Counted from the first letter of the stretch, positions 17,781 to 27,489 are shown. The stretch is DNA of 64,000 nucleotides from Pseudomonas putida W15Oct28 (GCF_000708715.2 NZ_JENB01000001.1:62001-126000); one strand, 5' to 3'. The notes: generated by a model not told the origin, from the letters alone. Made by a program: numbers and translations.

Positions 17781-18440
17781 TCAGCAAGGAATGCCCGCCA
17801 GCGGCCAGACAGGTGCTTGCGTCGCTTTGGCCGTCGTGCGTTTTCGCGCCCACTGGGTCAGTGCGGCCATCAGGGCAAAGCCAAGCAGGATCATGACCGG
17901 ATAGGCCAGCAGCAACTCGGTCAGCGAGTACTTCCAGGCCAGCGGCCGACCGACACCCAACATTGCCGCGTATAACCAGGACACACCGGACAACGCGCCG
18001 GAGAACAGCGCGAACATGCGCACGCCGATACTGAGGTCAAGCAAAGAGCCCGCCTTGAGCAACGCCGGCAATACATAACGGTGCAACAACATGCCATTGA
18101 ATGTCAGCAACAGAACAATAATAACTTTGGCGTGAAGTTTTGGATTGGCAAAATAACTCATGCCTTTTTCAAGGTAGTCGATACCAATGACGGCAGCCCC
18201 GGTGAGCCACAAGAACATCAAGGCGTTCGTTACAGACTTCTGCAAACGCGCCATATGCCTACCGTCATGCCCGGCCTGTTGACGACCCTTCAACAAGTCC
18301 CTGACCATCTCGGCATCGCTGGCAAACACCAGCCCGATGGCGACGCAGCAGGCCAGCAAATGAACATAAATAACCGACAACCGCACCAGCTCCATGGATT
18401 CTTTCTGCCCGAACAGGCTAATAATTGTATTAAAGTCCAC
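17781..18440 (-). CDS. Integral membrane protein of unknown function
   Basis: A 219-residue protein with about five hydrophobic segments, among them LSVIYVHLLACCVAIGLVFA, NALMFLWLTGAAVIGIDYL, VIIVLLLTFNGMLLHRYVLPALL and LLLAYPVMILLGFALMAALT. I do not recognise the family beyond a loose similarity to CopD/DUF2214-like membrane proteins. GTG at 18440 is chosen because GGAG lies 8 bases upstream; a longer frame to 18575 adds 45 residues with no membrane or motif content, and an internal ATG before ELVRLSVIYVHL is a third option. It stands alone between hipBA and osmC. Confidence 0.7.
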   Translation of the reverse strand: MDFNTIISLFGQKESMELVRLSVIYVHLLACCVAIGLVFASDAEMVRDLLKGRQQAGHDGRHMARLQKSVTNALMFLWLTGAAVIGIDYLEKGMSYFANPKLHAKVIIVLLLTFNGMLLHRYVLPALLKAGSLLDLSIGVRMFALFSGALSGVSWLYAAMLGVGRPLAWKYSLTELLLAYPVMILLGFALMAALTQWARKRTTAKATQAPVWPLAGIPC

Positions 18441-19000
18441 GTCGAATTCTCCACGTAATGCATTAGCGCTAGCGGGCCTTGCTACAGGCGTGCGAACGGC
18501 GTGATCGCAACGGCAAGACCCATTCATATCGTTAATTGAAACAGCGGATTGAAACTTTGATACACAGCGGCTCAACCATTGACCCTCGGTTGGGCATAGG
18601 CATTACTCCATTATCAGAGGCAATAAAAATCCCCATGTGCATCCCTGCGGCGCACATGAGGTTGACGGTGTATAACTTCCTGAAAGGGTGCGAGGTGCAG
18701 TTCCTGAGAAATACACCTGCTCGCAAATAGGAGCCATCAGCAGGAAAAACGTTCATTTCTTGAACACAAGCACCGACCAGCGGTATTTAAAGCCGCATTA
18801 GTTAGTTTGCTAACTTCTTGCAAGCTGACCGAATGGAAAAGTTTTTCGGATCAGTGGATCCAAACTTCGCAACGGGCCTTAATGGCTCTACTTCGTTGTT
18901 CGCAGTTTGTGGACTGCCACCCCGAGGCCATTCGGCAGCACAGGGTGGCGGTGAAAACACGCCGATCAATCAGTCGGCATCATCGACGCACGGCGGAGCC
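18441..19000. other. Intergenic region, no gene supported
   Basis: About 560 bases with lower GC than the flanks. A 64-codon plus-strand frame (18536-18730) and others are open but lack ribosome binding sites and family resemblance. A short imperfect inverted repeat GTTAGTTTGCTAAC lies at 18801-18814. Nothing else stands out. Confidence 0.5.
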
Positions 19001-19408
19001 TCATTCCACCAGCTTGCTGGCGATGGTGATTTCGCCGCTCAACACCTTGTGAATGGGGCAGGCGTTGGCGACCTCCAGCAAACGCGCACGGTGCTCGTCG
19101 CTCAGCGCCCCGCGCAGGCGAATCTCACGCGCAATCTGAATCCTGGGTTCACGCCCCAACTGCTCATGCTGGATGGTGATGTCCACATCGATGGCTTCCA
19201 GCGGCATTTCCTTGCGTTGTGCGTACATGGCAACGGTGATGGACGTACAGGCCCCAAGGGATGAGAGCAACAATTCATGGGGCGACGGCCCGACATCCTT
19301 GCCACCTGCCTGTACGGCGACGTCACTGGCCCACTGATGCAAGCCATTGGTGATATTTACCTGGTAGGCCACGCCTGCGAATGACGCGCGGATTGCTCGC
19401 TCTGCCAT
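19001..19408 (-). CDS. OsmC-family peroxiredoxin-like protein
   Basis: A 135-residue OsmC/Ohr-superfamily protein. GGKDVGPSPHELLLSSLGACTSITVAMYAQRK (about 35-66) holds the first catalytic Cys, and LLEVANACPIHKVLSG near 112 holds the second. The ACPIHKVL form is typical of the YhfA/OsmC-like branch rather than Ohr. These proteins reduce organic hydroperoxides or handle small electrophiles. It is a single-gene unit. Confidence 0.9.
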   Translation of the reverse strand: MAERAIRASFAGVAYQVNITNGLHQWASDVAVQAGGKDVGPSPHELLLSSLGACTSITVAMYAQRKEMPLEAIDVDITIQHEQLGREPRIQIAREIRLRGALSDEHRARLLEVANACPIHKVLSGEITIASKLVE

Positions 19409-19583
19409 GGAAGCTCCTGATTTTCGGTTGTCCTGAAACAGCCCTGCTGTTTGGGCTGCGAGGGTTGAATGATAGAAGCACTAGGCAGCTGGCAGTAGGC
19501 GACGGATTTGCACCACAGCGTTCTGCGTGGTGAACGCGGGCACCCGGTGATACCTGCGGTACCCCTTCAGGTTCGGTGCAGTT

Positions 19584-19680
19584 CCTGTAGGAGCAGCCTT
19601 GTGCTGCGAAGAGGCCGGTAAGGCTAAATATTATCTTCGGCTGCAATGGCCTCTTCGCAGCACAAGGCTGCTCCTACAGG
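19584..19680. repeat. REP inverted pair, GTAGGAGCAGCC type
   Basis: Arms of about 33 bases (from CCTGTAGGAGCAGCC to GAAGAGGCC and back) are near-perfect reverse complements. The core, with GGCTGCAATGGCC, nearly repeats the inner pair at 4726-4817, so the two are copies of one mobile REP unit. It sits downstream of the ErcS-like kinase. Confidence 0.85.
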
Positions 19681-19699
19681 GCTTGTGTTTGCCTCGAAA

Positions 19700-21376
19700 T
19701 CAACGCAGGTCAGGTTGGAGCAACTGGCTCAACACCGCCCGCAGCTTGCCTGGCTTGACCGGTTTGTTCAGCAGCGGCGCCCCCAGTTTCTGCAAGCCTC
19801 GCCGGCATTGATCGCTGCGGTCTGCGGTAATGATCACCGCCGGTATGGCAACCGCAAAATGCTCCCGCAAATACCTCACCACCTCGCAACCCACCACGCC
19901 ATGGTCCAGGTGGTAGTCGGCCAGGATCAATTCCGGGGCCCGCCCCTGCAAGGCCAGCAAGGCGCCTGCCTGGTCAGTCGCGGTGACCACTTCGCAGCCC
20001 CACTGCCCAAGCAGTGCGCCCATGCTCTCAAGGATGCTCACTTCGTTGTCCAGCACCAGCAGGCGGCGGCCCGGTAGCGGGTTGCCGACGCTTGGCAGTG
20101 TCACAGCCTGGTGAACGGCCAGTGGCACCTCTTTACCCAGCGGTACCTCGATGCTGAACACCGAGCCACGCCCCGGCCACGAACGCACCGCGATCCGGTA
20201 GCCGAGAATCTTGGCAATCCGCTCGACGATGGCCAGCCCCAGCCCCACGCCCTTGCGATCCGCTGCGCGGCCGACGTCCAGTTGGTTGAACTCAAGGAAA
20301 ATCGCCTGCAACCGGTCCTCGGCAATACCCCGCCCGGTATCCCACACTTCCAGCCGCAAATGGCCACCCCGGCGCCTTGCCCCCAGCAAAATCCGGCCTT
20401 CGTCGGTGTAGCGGCAGGCGTTGCTGAGGAAGTTGCGCAGGATGCGTGTCATCAGCCGCAGGTCAGTGCTGATGGCACAGTCCGGGATGCGCGCATGCAG
20501 CTTGAGGCCTTCCGCGTCGGCTACTGAGCGGAACTCCGAGACCAGTGGCGCGAACAGCTCGTCGAGGCGGTACACGGCCACGTCCGGCTTCACCGCTGCC
20601 TGGTCGAGCCGGGAAATGTCCAGCAGGTCTGTCAGCAGGTCTTCGGCGCCCTCCAGAGCCTGGTGGGTACGCTCCACCAGCACATGCTCGGCCTCTGGCA
20701 ATGGCCGCTCGCGCAAGGTGGAGATCAGCAGGCGGGCGGCGTTCAGCGGTTGCAGCAGGTCATGGCTGGCGGCAGCGAGGTATTTGTCCTTGCTGCGGTT
20801 GGCAGCTTCAGCGGCATCGCGGGCCTCCAGCAATTCATCGGTACGCGCAGCGACCCGTTGCTCCAGCTCGTCATTGAGCTGTTGCAGGCGTTGCTGGGCC
20901 AGTTTGCGTTCGGTGATGTCAGCGACGAAACCCTCCACCAGCCCTTCCTGCCCGGGCTTGAGCAGCAGGTTCATCAGCACATCGAGGTGGCTGCCATCCT
21001 TGCGCCGCAAGCGGGTTTCATAGCCGTGCAGGCTGCGCTCACGGGCGAGGATCGCGGTAATCGCCTGCAATTCCTCGACACCGCCGTCGAACAGGTTGGC
21101 GGCCAGGTCCGTCAGGGAAAACAGCACCGCTTGCGGGTCGTCGTAGCCGAGCATGCGCGCCAGCGCCGGGTTGGCGGCACGCATGCCGTCCTGCAGGCTG
21201 GCCTGGAAAATCCCGTGCACGGCATTTTCGAACAGCCACTTGTAGCGGTTGCGCTCGGCCTCCAGCTCGTCCAGGCGGGCGGAAAGCTCCGGGTAGTGGC
21301 TTTTGCGCGCCGAGTGGTCGCCCAGCCCCAACAGCCCGGCCAGCGCCCGCTGCTGCTCGTCAGAGGGCCTCGCCAT
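19700..21376 (-). CDS. PAS-containing hybrid sensor histidine kinase, ErcS-like
   Basis: A 558-residue soluble hybrid kinase. A PAS domain (about 45-165, with NAVHGIFQASLQDG and FVADITERKLAQ), a coiled linker, HisKA with phospho-acceptor His in AAASHDLLQPLNAARLL (near 220), the HATPase with N, G1 and G2 boxes (NFLSNACRYT, GVGLGLAIVERI) and a C-terminal receiver with Asp in LILADYHLDHG (near 495) follow in order. No membrane segments. The ATG at 21376 has GAGG six bases upstream and lies inside the end of ercA, 17 bases before its stop, so the two are coupled. In P. aeruginosa the matching ercS gene acts in ethanol-oxidation control. Confidence 0.88.
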   Translation of the reverse strand: MARPSDEQQRALAGLLGLGDHSARKSHYPELSARLDELEAERNRYKWLFENAVHGIFQASLQDGMRAANPALARMLGYDDPQAVLFSLTDLAANLFDGGVEELQAITAILARERSLHGYETRLRRKDGSHLDVLMNLLLKPGQEGLVEGFVADITERKLAQQRLQQLNDELEQRVAARTDELLEARDAAEAANRSKDKYLAAASHDLLQPLNAARLLISTLRERPLPEAEHVLVERTHQALEGAEDLLTDLLDISRLDQAAVKPDVAVYRLDELFAPLVSEFRSVADAEGLKLHARIPDCAISTDLRLMTRILRNFLSNACRYTDEGRILLGARRRGGHLRLEVWDTGRGIAEDRLQAIFLEFNQLDVGRAADRKGVGLGLAIVERIAKILGYRIAVRSWPGRGSVFSIEVPLGKEVPLAVHQAVTLPSVGNPLPGRRLLVLDNEVSILESMGALLGQWGCEVVTATDQAGALLALQGRAPELILADYHLDHGVVGCEVVRYLREHFAVAIPAVIITADRSDQCRRGLQKLGAPLLNKPVKPGKLRAVLSQLLQPDLR

Positions 21377-22523
21377 AAACGACCTCGACATCACGCTGGC
21401 TCGACGCACGGGGGTTGGTGAGGATGCACGGGTCGTCCATGGCATGTTGCGACAGGAACGGAATGTCCGCGGTGCGCACCCCGTGCAGGCCCAGGGTTTC
21501 ATGGAAGCCGATGGCATGCTTCAGGGCAATCAGGTGCTCCACCAGACGCCCGCAGATCTGCCGGTGGTTGAGGCCACGGCAATCAATGCCAAACACCTCG
21601 GCAATCACCTTGAAACGCTCCGGCGCCGAGCTGTAGTTGAACGCCACCACGTGCTCCACCAGCACGGCGTTGCACAAGCCATGGGGCAAGTCGAGGAAGC
21701 CGCCCAGGCTGTGGGACATGGCGTGAACCGCGCCCAGAATCGCGTTGGAGAACGCCAGCCCCGCCTGCATGCTGCCCAGCATGATCTTCTCGCGCAGGGC
21801 GATATCGGTGGGGTTGGCGATCATCGCCACCAGGTTGCCGTTGATCAGGCGCATGGCTTCCAGCGCGTGGGGGTCGGTCAGCGGGCCGTGGCCGGTGGAA
21901 ACAAAGGCTTCGATGGCATGCACCAGCGCATCGATACCGGTGCAGGCCGACAGGAACGGGTCCATGCTCAGGGTGGTTTGCGGGTCGATCAGCGACACGT
22001 CCGGCACCACCGCCTTGCTGACGATGGAGAACTTCATGCGTTCCTGCTGGTTGGAGATGATCACGAACTGCGACACGTCCGCCGAGGTGCCGGCCGTGGT
22101 CGGGATCAGGATCAGCGGCGGGCTGGGCACGCGGATCATGTCCACGCCTTCGAATTCGAGGATGCTGCGCCCGTGGGCGACCACGATACCGATGGCCTTG
22201 CCGCAATCCATCGGGCTGCCGCCGCCGACGGCGACGATCACATCACAGTGGTTCTGCCGGTAGATTTCGGCGCCGAGCATCACCTCTTCGACCCGCGGGT
22301 TGGGCGACACGGCGGTATACAGGCAGTAATCGATGCCCTGGGCCTGCAAGCTGGCCTCCACGTCCGCCACCCAGCCGGCGGCGATCACGCCCGGGTCACT
22401 GACCACCAGCACCTTGCGGGCACCGAAGGTTTTCGCGTAATTGGCGACGTTATGCCGGCAGCCGGCACCAAAGATGATTTCAGGCGATACAAACTTGCGA
22501 AGCGGGCTGAAACTCTGGCTCAT
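21360..22523 (-). CDS. ercA: Iron-containing alcohol dehydrogenase, ErcA-like
   Basis: A 387-residue group III alcohol dehydrogenase. The NAD site is in IVAVGGGSPMDCGKAIGI near residue 95, and the iron ligands are an early Asp after TTAGTSADVSQF plus the His triad in ACTGIDALVHAIEAFVS (near 200), MSHSLGGFLDLPHGLCNAVL (near 265) and the following region. Fe-ADHs of this group interconvert alcohols and aldehydes; the P. aeruginosa ErcA is linked to the control of ethanol oxidation rather than bulk flux. ATG at 22523 begins MSQSFSPLRKF; longer frames lack family support. The kinase gene follows with overlap. Confidence 0.9.
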   Translation of the reverse strand: MSQSFSPLRKFVSPEIIFGAGCRHNVANYAKTFGARKVLVVSDPGVIAAGWVADVEASLQAQGIDYCLYTAVSPNPRVEEVMLGAEIYRQNHCDVIVAVGGGSPMDCGKAIGIVVAHGRSILEFEGVDMIRVPSPPLILIPTTAGTSADVSQFVIISNQQERMKFSIVSKAVVPDVSLIDPQTTLSMDPFLSACTGIDALVHAIEAFVSTGHGPLTDPHALEAMRLINGNLVAMIANPTDIALREKIMLGSMQAGLAFSNAILGAVHAMSHSLGGFLDLPHGLCNAVLVEHVVAFNYSSAPERFKVIAEVFGIDCRGLNHRQICGRLVEHLIALKHAIGFHETLGLHGVRTADIPFLSQHAMDDPCILTNPRASSQRDVEVVYGEAL

Positions 22524-22648
22524 TGGCAAGCCTGTTCTTATTGTTCTGGAAGGTAACCGCCAGCGTAAAGCATCCCGCAGCGAAAGCAACCAGACCAATG
22601 AGTAGCACTCAGAGGAACCGGCCACCGTAACGATGGCCGGGTGGCACA

Positions 22649-22720
22649 TCAGCGATTGGCGAAGTACATCGTCACTTCAAAGCCGATGCGCAGGTCGGTA
22701 AAGGCGGGTTTATTCCACAT
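22649..22720 (-). CDS. pqqA: PQQ precursor peptide PqqA, orphan copy
   Basis: A 23-residue peptide, [23 protein letters not shown] written in two parts: [11 protein letters not shown] and [12 protein letters not shown]. Glu15 and Tyr19, the residues joined by PqqE to build the PQQ ring system, are present with the correct three-residue spacing. AGAGGA precedes the ATG. It lies between ercA and the aldehyde dehydrogenase with no pqqBCDE nearby, so it is an extra copy that can raise precursor supply when the quinoprotein dehydrogenases are made. Its size makes it easy to miss in annotation. Confidence 0.9.
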   Translation of the reverse strand: MWNKPAFTDLRIGFEVTMYFANR

Positions 22721-22756
22721 GGGCAGTCCTCTTCTTGTGCCGGGGGAGTCCGGTAG

Positions 22757-22770
22757 GTGCATTAATGCAC
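22757..22770. promoter_or_regulatory. Perfect 14-bp palindrome upstream of pqqA
   Basis: GTGCATTAATGCAC is fully self-complementary and lies 37 bases before the pqqA start codon, within the likely promoter. A protein dimer site is plausible; no owner can be named. Confidence 0.45.
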
Positions 22771-22791
22771 GGGCGGCGCCGGGGCCGAATG

Positions 22792-22803
22792 CTACTTTGG
22801 AAG
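22792..22803. promoter_or_regulatory. CTAC-N4-GTAG-type box upstream of pqqA
   Basis: GAATGCTACTTTGGAAGG matches the box found near other promoters of this cluster (see 43395, 38828, 34815). The left arm CTAC is intact; the right arm is GAAG instead of GTAG. It lies about 72 bases upstream of pqqA. Confidence 0.5.
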
Positions 22804-22846
22804 GAGCTTGCGGGGTGCGTTGGTAGGGGATTTGCCCCCCTGTGCC

Positions 22847-22938
22847 GGCCTCTTCGCGGGCTTGCCCGCTCCCACAGGGATTGCACAACATTCCACTCAT
22901 GTGCAGAACCTGTGGGAGCGGGCGAGCCCGCGAAGGCC
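22847..22938. repeat. REP inverted pair, GTGGGAGCGGGC type
   Basis: Arms GGCCTCTTCGCGGGCTTGCC and its near-reverse complement ending CGCGAAGGCC flank a 30-base core. It sits just downstream of the aldehyde dehydrogenase gene and likely acts as its 3' end structure. Confidence 0.85.
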
Positions 22939-22948
22939 GCGACGCGGT

Positions 22949-24469
22949 TTAGAAGAAGCCCAACGGATTGATGTCGTAGCTCACCAGCAGGTTCTTGGTC
23001 TGCTGGTAATGGTCGAGCATCATCTTGTGGGTCTCACGGCCCACGCCAGACTTCTTGTAGCCGCCAAACGCCGCGTGCGCGGGGTACAGGTGGTAGCAGT
23101 TGGTCCATACGCGGCCGGCCTTGATGCCGCGGCCCATGCGGTAGGCGCGGTTGATGTCGCGGGTCCACAGGCCGGCGCCCAGGCCAAACTCGGTGTCGTT
23201 GGCAATCGCCAGCGCTTCGGCTTCGTCCTTGAAGGTGGTCACGCCCACCACCGGGCCGAAGATTTCTTCCTGGAACACACGCATCGAGTTGTTGCCTTTG
23301 AGCAGGGTCGGCTGGATGTAGTAACCGCTGCCCAGGTCGCCCTGCAGCCGCTCGGCGCCGCCGCCGGTAAGCAACTGCGCGCCCTCCTCCTTGGCAATCT
23401 GCAGATAGGACAGAATCTTGTCGAACTGCTGCTCCGAGGCCTGTGCGCCGACCATGGTCTCGGTGTCCAGCGGGTTGCCCCGCGTTATCTTGGCGATCTT
23501 CTTCATCACCTCGGCCATGAATGGCTCGTAGATCGATTCCTGGATCAATGCCCGCGAGGGGCAGGTGCACACCTCGCCCTGGTTGAAGAACGCCAGCACC
23601 AGGCCTTCGGCGGCCTTCTCGATGAACGCGGGCTCAGCCTGCATGATGTCTTCGAAGAAGATGTTCGGCGACTTGCCGCCCAGTTCGACGGTGGACGGGA
23701 TGATGTTCTCAGCCGCGCACTTCATGATGTGCGAACCCACCGGGGTGGAGCCGGTGAAGGCGATCTTGGCGATGCGCTTGCTGGTGGCCAAGGCCTCGCC
23801 AGCCTCACGGCCGAAGCCCTGGACGATGTTCAGCACACCTGGCGGCAGCAGGTCGGCGACCAGCTCGGCAAAAATGGTGATCGACAGTGGCGTCTGCTCG
23901 GCTGGTTTGAGCACCACACAGTTGCCGGCGGCCAGGGCCGGGGCGAGCTTCCAGGCGGCCATCAGCAGCGGGAAGTTCCACGGGATGATCTGCCCGACCA
24001 CGCCCAGCGGCTCATGGATGTGATAAGCCACGGTGCCTTCGTTGATTTCGGCCGCGCCGCCCTCCTGGGCACGGATGCAACCGGCAAAATAGCGGAAGTG
24101 GTCCGCTGCCAGCGGCACGTCGGCATTCAAGGTTTCGCGTACGGCCTTACCGTTGTCCCAGCTTTCGGTGACGGCCAGCACTTCCAGGTTCTGTTCGATG
24201 CGGTCGGCGATCTTCAGCAGCACCCGTGCGCGCTCCTGCACCGAGGTTTTGCCCCAGGCTTCGGCGGCTGCGTGCGCGGCGTCCAGGGCGCGGTCGACGT
24301 CCTGGGCAGTGGAACGCGGGAATTCGGCAATCGGCTGGCCATTGACCGGCGAGCTGTTGGTGAAGTACTGGCCAGCCAACGGTTGCACGAACTCGCCATT
24401 GATGAAGTTGCCATAACGTGGCTTGAAGGACACGACGGCGCCTGGAGTTCCGGGTTGTGCGTAGATCAT
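22949..24469 (-). CDS. pedI: Aldehyde dehydrogenase of the alcohol-oxidation cluster
   Basis: A 506-residue NAD-dependent aldehyde dehydrogenase, the length of acetaldehyde dehydrogenases of the ExaC/AcoD type. The cofactor-binding [23 protein letters not shown] (near 155), catalytic Glu in [12 protein letters not shown] (near 262) and catalytic Cys in [16 protein letters not shown] (near 300) are intact. It oxidises aldehydes made by PedE/PedH to acids. It lies downstream of pedH, beyond a terminator and with its own candidate box at 24572, so it probably has its own promoter. Confidence 0.92.
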   Translation of the reverse strand: MIYAQPGTPGAVVSFKPRYGNFINGEFVQPLAGQYFTNSSPVNGQPIAEFPRSTAQDVDRALDAAHAAAEAWGKTSVQERARVLLKIADRIEQNLEVLAVTESWDNGKAVRETLNADVPLAADHFRYFAGCIRAQEGGAAEINEGTVAYHIHEPLGVVGQIIPWNFPLLMAAWKLAPALAAGNCVVLKPAEQTPLSITIFAELVADLLPPGVLNIVQGFGREAGEALATSKRIAKIAFTGSTPVGSHIMKCAAENIIPSTVELGGKSPNIFFEDIMQAEPAFIEKAAEGLVLAFFNQGEVCTCPSRALIQESIYEPFMAEVMKKIAKITRGNPLDTETMVGAQASEQQFDKILSYLQIAKEEGAQLLTGGGAERLQGDLGSGYYIQPTLLKGNNSMRVFQEEIFGPVVGVTTFKDEAEALAIANDTEFGLGAGLWTRDINRAYRMGRGIKAGRVWTNCYHLYPAHAAFGGYKKSGVGRETHKMMLDHYQQTKNLLVSYDINPLGFF

Positions 24470-24523
24470 GCTGAGCCTCTGCGGGTCGATGCCTGTCCAG
24501 CGACAGGCGATGGACCGATGGTA

Positions 24524-24568
24524 AAAAGCCCCGCCTGCCAGGCGAATGCATCGTTGGCAGCGGGGCTC
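24524..24568 (-). terminator. Rho-independent terminator downstream of pedH
   Basis: AGCCCCGC-TGCCA and TGGCA-GGCGGGGCT pair into a GC-rich stem on the minus strand, followed by TTTTT. It closes the pedH transcript before the aldehyde dehydrogenase promoter. Confidence 0.8.
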
Positions 24569-24571
24569 TCG

Positions 24572-24586
24572 TCATTTGGTAGTAGG
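24572..24586. promoter_or_regulatory. Half-site of the CTAC-N4-GTAG box upstream of the ALDH gene
   Basis: TTTGGTAGTAGGG has an intact right arm (GTAG, followed by TAGGG) as in the pedE/pedF intergenic site at 29891; the left arm is degenerate. It lies about 105 bases upstream of the aldehyde dehydrogenase start. Confidence 0.4.
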
Positions 24587-24608
24587 GCCGCTTGCCTCAG
24601 GCCACCGC

Positions 24609-26396
24609 TTACGGCTTGGCGCTTGCCGTTTGCTGCAGTTGCTTGGGCAACTTGAAGGTCCAGAGCATGCCGCCCTGGTTGAAGTCCTTGACCCGCTTGG
24701 CCACTTCGCCACCCCACAGCGGCACCGCGCCGCCCCAGCCGGAGACCACCGACACGTATTGCTCGCCGTCCATTTCCCAGGTCACGGGCGAACCGAGCAC
24801 ACCGGAGCCGGTCTGGAATTCCCAGACCTTGTCGCCGGTCTTGGCGTTGAAGGCCTGCAGAAAGCCTTCCGGCGTGCCGGTGAACACCAGGTTGCCCTTG
24901 GTGGTCAGCACCCCGCCCCACAGCGGCGCGTAGTTCTTGTGCCGCCACACTTCCTTGCCACTGATCGGGTCGATGGCACGCAGCACGCCGATGTAGTCTT
25001 CGTTGAGCGGCTTGATGGTGAAGCCGGCGCCGAGGAACGCCGCGCCTTTCTTGTAGGCGATGCCTTCGTTCCAGATGTCCATGCCCCACTCGTTGGACGG
25101 CACGTAGAACAGCCCGGTGTCCTTGTTGTAGGCCATCGGCATCCAGTTCTTGGCGCCGAGGAAGGCCGGGGCGACGAACACCGAACTGCCCTTGGCCTCG
25201 CTGCCGGGTGCGCCCGGGCGGCTGGCGTCGTTGTAGATCGGCCTGCCGTCCTTGTCCAGGCCGGTGGCCCAGGTGATCTTGTCGACGAAGGGGAAGCCGC
25301 GAATGAACTTGCCGTTGGTGCGGTCCAGCACGTAGAAGAAGCCATTGCGGTCGGCCGTGGCGGCGGCCTTGACCTCCTTGCCGCCGTCCTTGTAGTTGAA
25401 CGAGATCAACTCGTTGACGCCGTCGAAGTCCCAGCCGTCATGCGGGGTGCTCTGGAAGTGCCACTTGATGGTGCCGTCGTCCGGGTTCAGCGCCAGGCGC
25501 GACGAGGAATACAGGTTGTCACCGGGGCGCAGGTGCGAGTTCCACGGTGCCGGGTTGCCGGTGCCGAACAGGATCAGGTTGGTTTCCGGGTCGTAGTAAC
25601 CGCCCAGCCAGGGCGCAGCGCCGCCAGTCTTCCACAGGTCGCCGGGCCAGGTCTTGCCCGCCTCGCCACCGGAAATACCGTTTTCGATTGCCTTGCCGTC
25701 CTTGTACACGTAGCCCATGTGCCCCTCCACCGTGGGGCGCATCCACAGCAGCTCGCCGTTTTCCGGGTTGTAGGCCTGGATCTTGCCCACCACGCCGAAC
25801 TCGCCACCGGCGACGCCGGTGATCAGCTTGCCGTTGACGATCATCGGCGCAGCACTGATGGAATAGCCTTCCTTGTGGTCGGCCACCTTCTTGCTCCAGA
25901 CCACCTTGCCGGTGTCCTTGTTCAGCGCCACCAGCTTGGCGTCCAGGGTGCCGAAGAACACCAGGTCGCCGTACAGCGCCACACCGCGGTTGATCACGTC
26001 GCAGCACGGGCGGATGTCATCCGGCAGGCGTGCATCGTATTGCCACAGTTTCTTGCCGGTGCGGGCATCCACGGCGAACACCCGTGAGTAGGAGCCGGTC
26101 AGGTACATCACCCCGTCCTTGATCAGCGGCTGGGCCTGCTGGCCGCGTTGCTTCTCGCCGCCGAAAGAGAACGCCCAGACCGGCCGCAGCTCCTTGACGT
26201 TGTTGGCGTTGAGCAGGTCCAGCGGGCTGTAGCGCTGGCCTTGCACGCCCAGGCCATTGGTCACGATCTGCTGCGGGTTCTTCGGGTCCTGGAGGATTTC
26301 TTCATTGCTGACAGCGGCGTGGGCTGCGCCGGCAAGCAGCATGGCGCTGAGCACCAGGCTCACGGCGAACAAGGGGCGACGCGGGGATCGGGTCAT
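24609..26396 (-). CDS. pedH: PQQ-dependent ethanol dehydrogenase, lanthanide-type
   Basis: A 595-residue periplasmic quinoprotein with an eight-bladed propeller; signal peptide about 1-26 (ending GAAHA). It oxidises primary alcohols and aldehydes and passes electrons to cytochrome c. The adjacent cysteines that contact PQQ are in [13 protein letters not shown], and the metal site reads WDFDG: catalytic Asp323 plus Asp325, the extra ligand that marks lanthanide-dependent enzymes. W-motifs such as GKKLWQYD recur in the blades. ATG at 26396 gives the normal N-terminus; 75 further upstream codons are spurious. Two candidate regulatory sites (26427 and 26504) precede it. Confidence 0.95.
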   Translation of the reverse strand: MTRSPRRPLFAVSLVLSAMLLAGAAHAAVSNEEILQDPKNPQQIVTNGLGVQGQRYSPLDLLNANNVKELRPVWAFSFGGEKQRGQQAQPLIKDGVMYLTGSYSRVFAVDARTGKKLWQYDARLPDDIRPCCDVINRGVALYGDLVFFGTLDAKLVALNKDTGKVVWSKKVADHKEGYSISAAPMIVNGKLITGVAGGEFGVVGKIQAYNPENGELLWMRPTVEGHMGYVYKDGKAIENGISGGEAGKTWPGDLWKTGGAAPWLGGYYDPETNLILFGTGNPAPWNSHLRPGDNLYSSSRLALNPDDGTIKWHFQSTPHDGWDFDGVNELISFNYKDGGKEVKAAATADRNGFFYVLDRTNGKFIRGFPFVDKITWATGLDKDGRPIYNDASRPGAPGSEAKGSSVFVAPAFLGAKNWMPMAYNKDTGLFYVPSNEWGMDIWNEGIAYKKGAAFLGAGFTIKPLNEDYIGVLRAIDPISGKEVWRHKNYAPLWGGVLTTKGNLVFTGTPEGFLQAFNAKTGDKVWEFQTGSGVLGSPVTWEMDGEQYVSVVSGWGGAVPLWGGEVAKRVKDFNQGGMLWTFKLPKQLQQTASAKP

Positions 26397-26426
26397 GACG
26401 GCTACCTTTGGTTTTTTTGTTGTGCC

Positions 26427-26441
26427 CGGGAAAATTTCCCG
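26427..26441. promoter_or_regulatory. CGGGAA-N3-TTCCCG palindrome upstream of pedH
   Basis: The 6-bp arms extend to CCGGGAAA/TTTCCCGG around a single base. The site ends about 31 bases before the pedH start codon. The same palindrome with the same 3-base spacer occurs upstream of pedE (29941-29955), and a half copy CGGGAATTC lies next to it at 26448-26456. Confidence 0.6.
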
Positions 26442-26503
26442 GTGTGCCGGGAATTCTTGGTTGCCGCCCGTTCGCCAACAATTGCCCGCAGTGCGGAGTT
26501 TTC

Positions 26504-26517
26504 TAGTTCCTTGGTAC
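26504..26517. promoter_or_regulatory. Weak CTAC-N4-GTAG-type box upstream of pedH
   Basis: TAGTTCCTTGGTAC shares the CCTTGGTA core of the sites at 29893 and 34815 but has a poor left arm. It lies about 110 bases upstream of pedH, inside the 3' end of the next gene. Confidence 0.35.
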
Positions 26518-26556
26518 AAGGCCGCTCCTACAGGGGATCGCCTCAGGGCAGCAGGT

Positions 26557-27489
26557 TCAGGGGTTGGCGTCGACGCGCTGGAGTTGTTGGCGTTCGTAGC
26601 GGGGGTACAGGTGGCTGACACTGCGAATCAGCTCATAACGGGTCAGGCTGATCCCGGCAAAGCGTTCGGGGATGGGGCTGCGGATCATCTCGGCCATGTC
26701 GTCGCCACGCGCCGCGCCGTCGCGCATCAGCCCGTCCAGCCAGCCCAGGTAATCACGCATCTGTGCAAACGGCCGGGCATCGCTGGCCACCGGCCCGTGC
26801 CCGGGTACAAGCTGCTTCCAGGGCAAGGCTTGCAGGGTGCCCAGGTCCTTTTGCCACACCTCCAGCCCCGGGCTGTTGGGGGTGGTCAGGGCACGCTCGT
26901 AGAACACCAGGTCGCCAGCGAACAGCACGCCGGTCTTCTCATCCAGAATCGCCAGGTCGGCGCCGGTATGCCCGCCCAGCTCCAGCAACCGCAAGCGGTG
27001 CCCACCCACCTCGTGGATACCCGGCTGCAGCACCCGGGTCGGCAGCACCACTTCGGTGCCGCGCATCCAGTCGCCGACCAGGCGATACATGTTCTCGGCC
27101 ATGGCCTCGCCCTGCTGGCGCAGCAATTCGCTTGTTCCGGCCAACGCGCCGATAGGCACATCGGCAAAGGCCTGGTTGCCCAGTACATGGTCAGGGTGAT
27201 GGTGGGTCAGCAGCACTTCCAGCACCGGCTTGTCGGTGGTGGCGGCAATTGCCTGGCGCAACGCTTCGCCGTAACGCTTCGACGGCCCGCTGTCGATTAC
27301 CACCACGCCGCTGTCGGTGACGATGAACGCGGTATTGACGATATTGCCGCCATTGGCCTTGGCGAAGTTGTCGGTGCTGCCCTCCAGTAGCCAGGTACCC
27401 TCGGCGATCTGCCGAGGCGTGAGGCGGTATTCCAGGTCTGCCCGGGCCGGCAGCCCCAGGCACAGCAGCAACAGCAGGATCCAACGCAT
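26557..27489 (-). CDS. Quinoprotein-associated zinc metallo-hydrolase (MBL fold)
   Basis: A 310-residue exported metallo-beta-lactamase-fold protein; signal peptide about 1-18 ([17 protein letters not shown]). The zinc motif HHHPDH is at about residues 106-111, with further ligands in GGHTGAD (near 185), [11 protein letters not shown] (near 205) and PGHGPVAS (near 245). This branch is known as the quinoprotein relay system metallo-hydrolase, found only beside PQQ dehydrogenases; its substrate is unknown. It lies upstream of pedH in the same direction and is separated from it by the pedH promoter region. Confidence 0.88.
   Translation of the reverse strand: MRWILLLLLCLGLPARADLEYRLTPRQIAEGTWLLEGSTDNFAKANGGNIVNTAFIVTDSGVVVIDSGPSKRYGEALRQAIAATTDKPVLEVLLTHHHPDHVLGNQAFADVPIGALAGTSELLRQQGEAMAENMYRLVGDWMRGTEVVLPTRVLQPGIHEVGGHRLRLLELGGHTGADLAILDEKTGVLFAGDLVFYERALTTPNSPGLEVWQKDLGTLQALPWKQLVPGHGPVASDARPFAQMRDYLGWLDGLMRDGAARGDDMAEMIRSPIPERFAGISLTRYELIRSVSHLYPRYERQQLQRVDANP

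Noticed and set aside
18818..19264. 148-codon plus-strand frame opposite osmC
   Set aside because: Antisense to a clear OsmC gene; no ribosome binding site or family similarity.
22808..24655. 615-codon plus-strand frame opposite the aldehyde dehydrogenase
   Set aside because: The minus strand encodes a complete ALDH with all catalytic residues; the plus frame has no family features.
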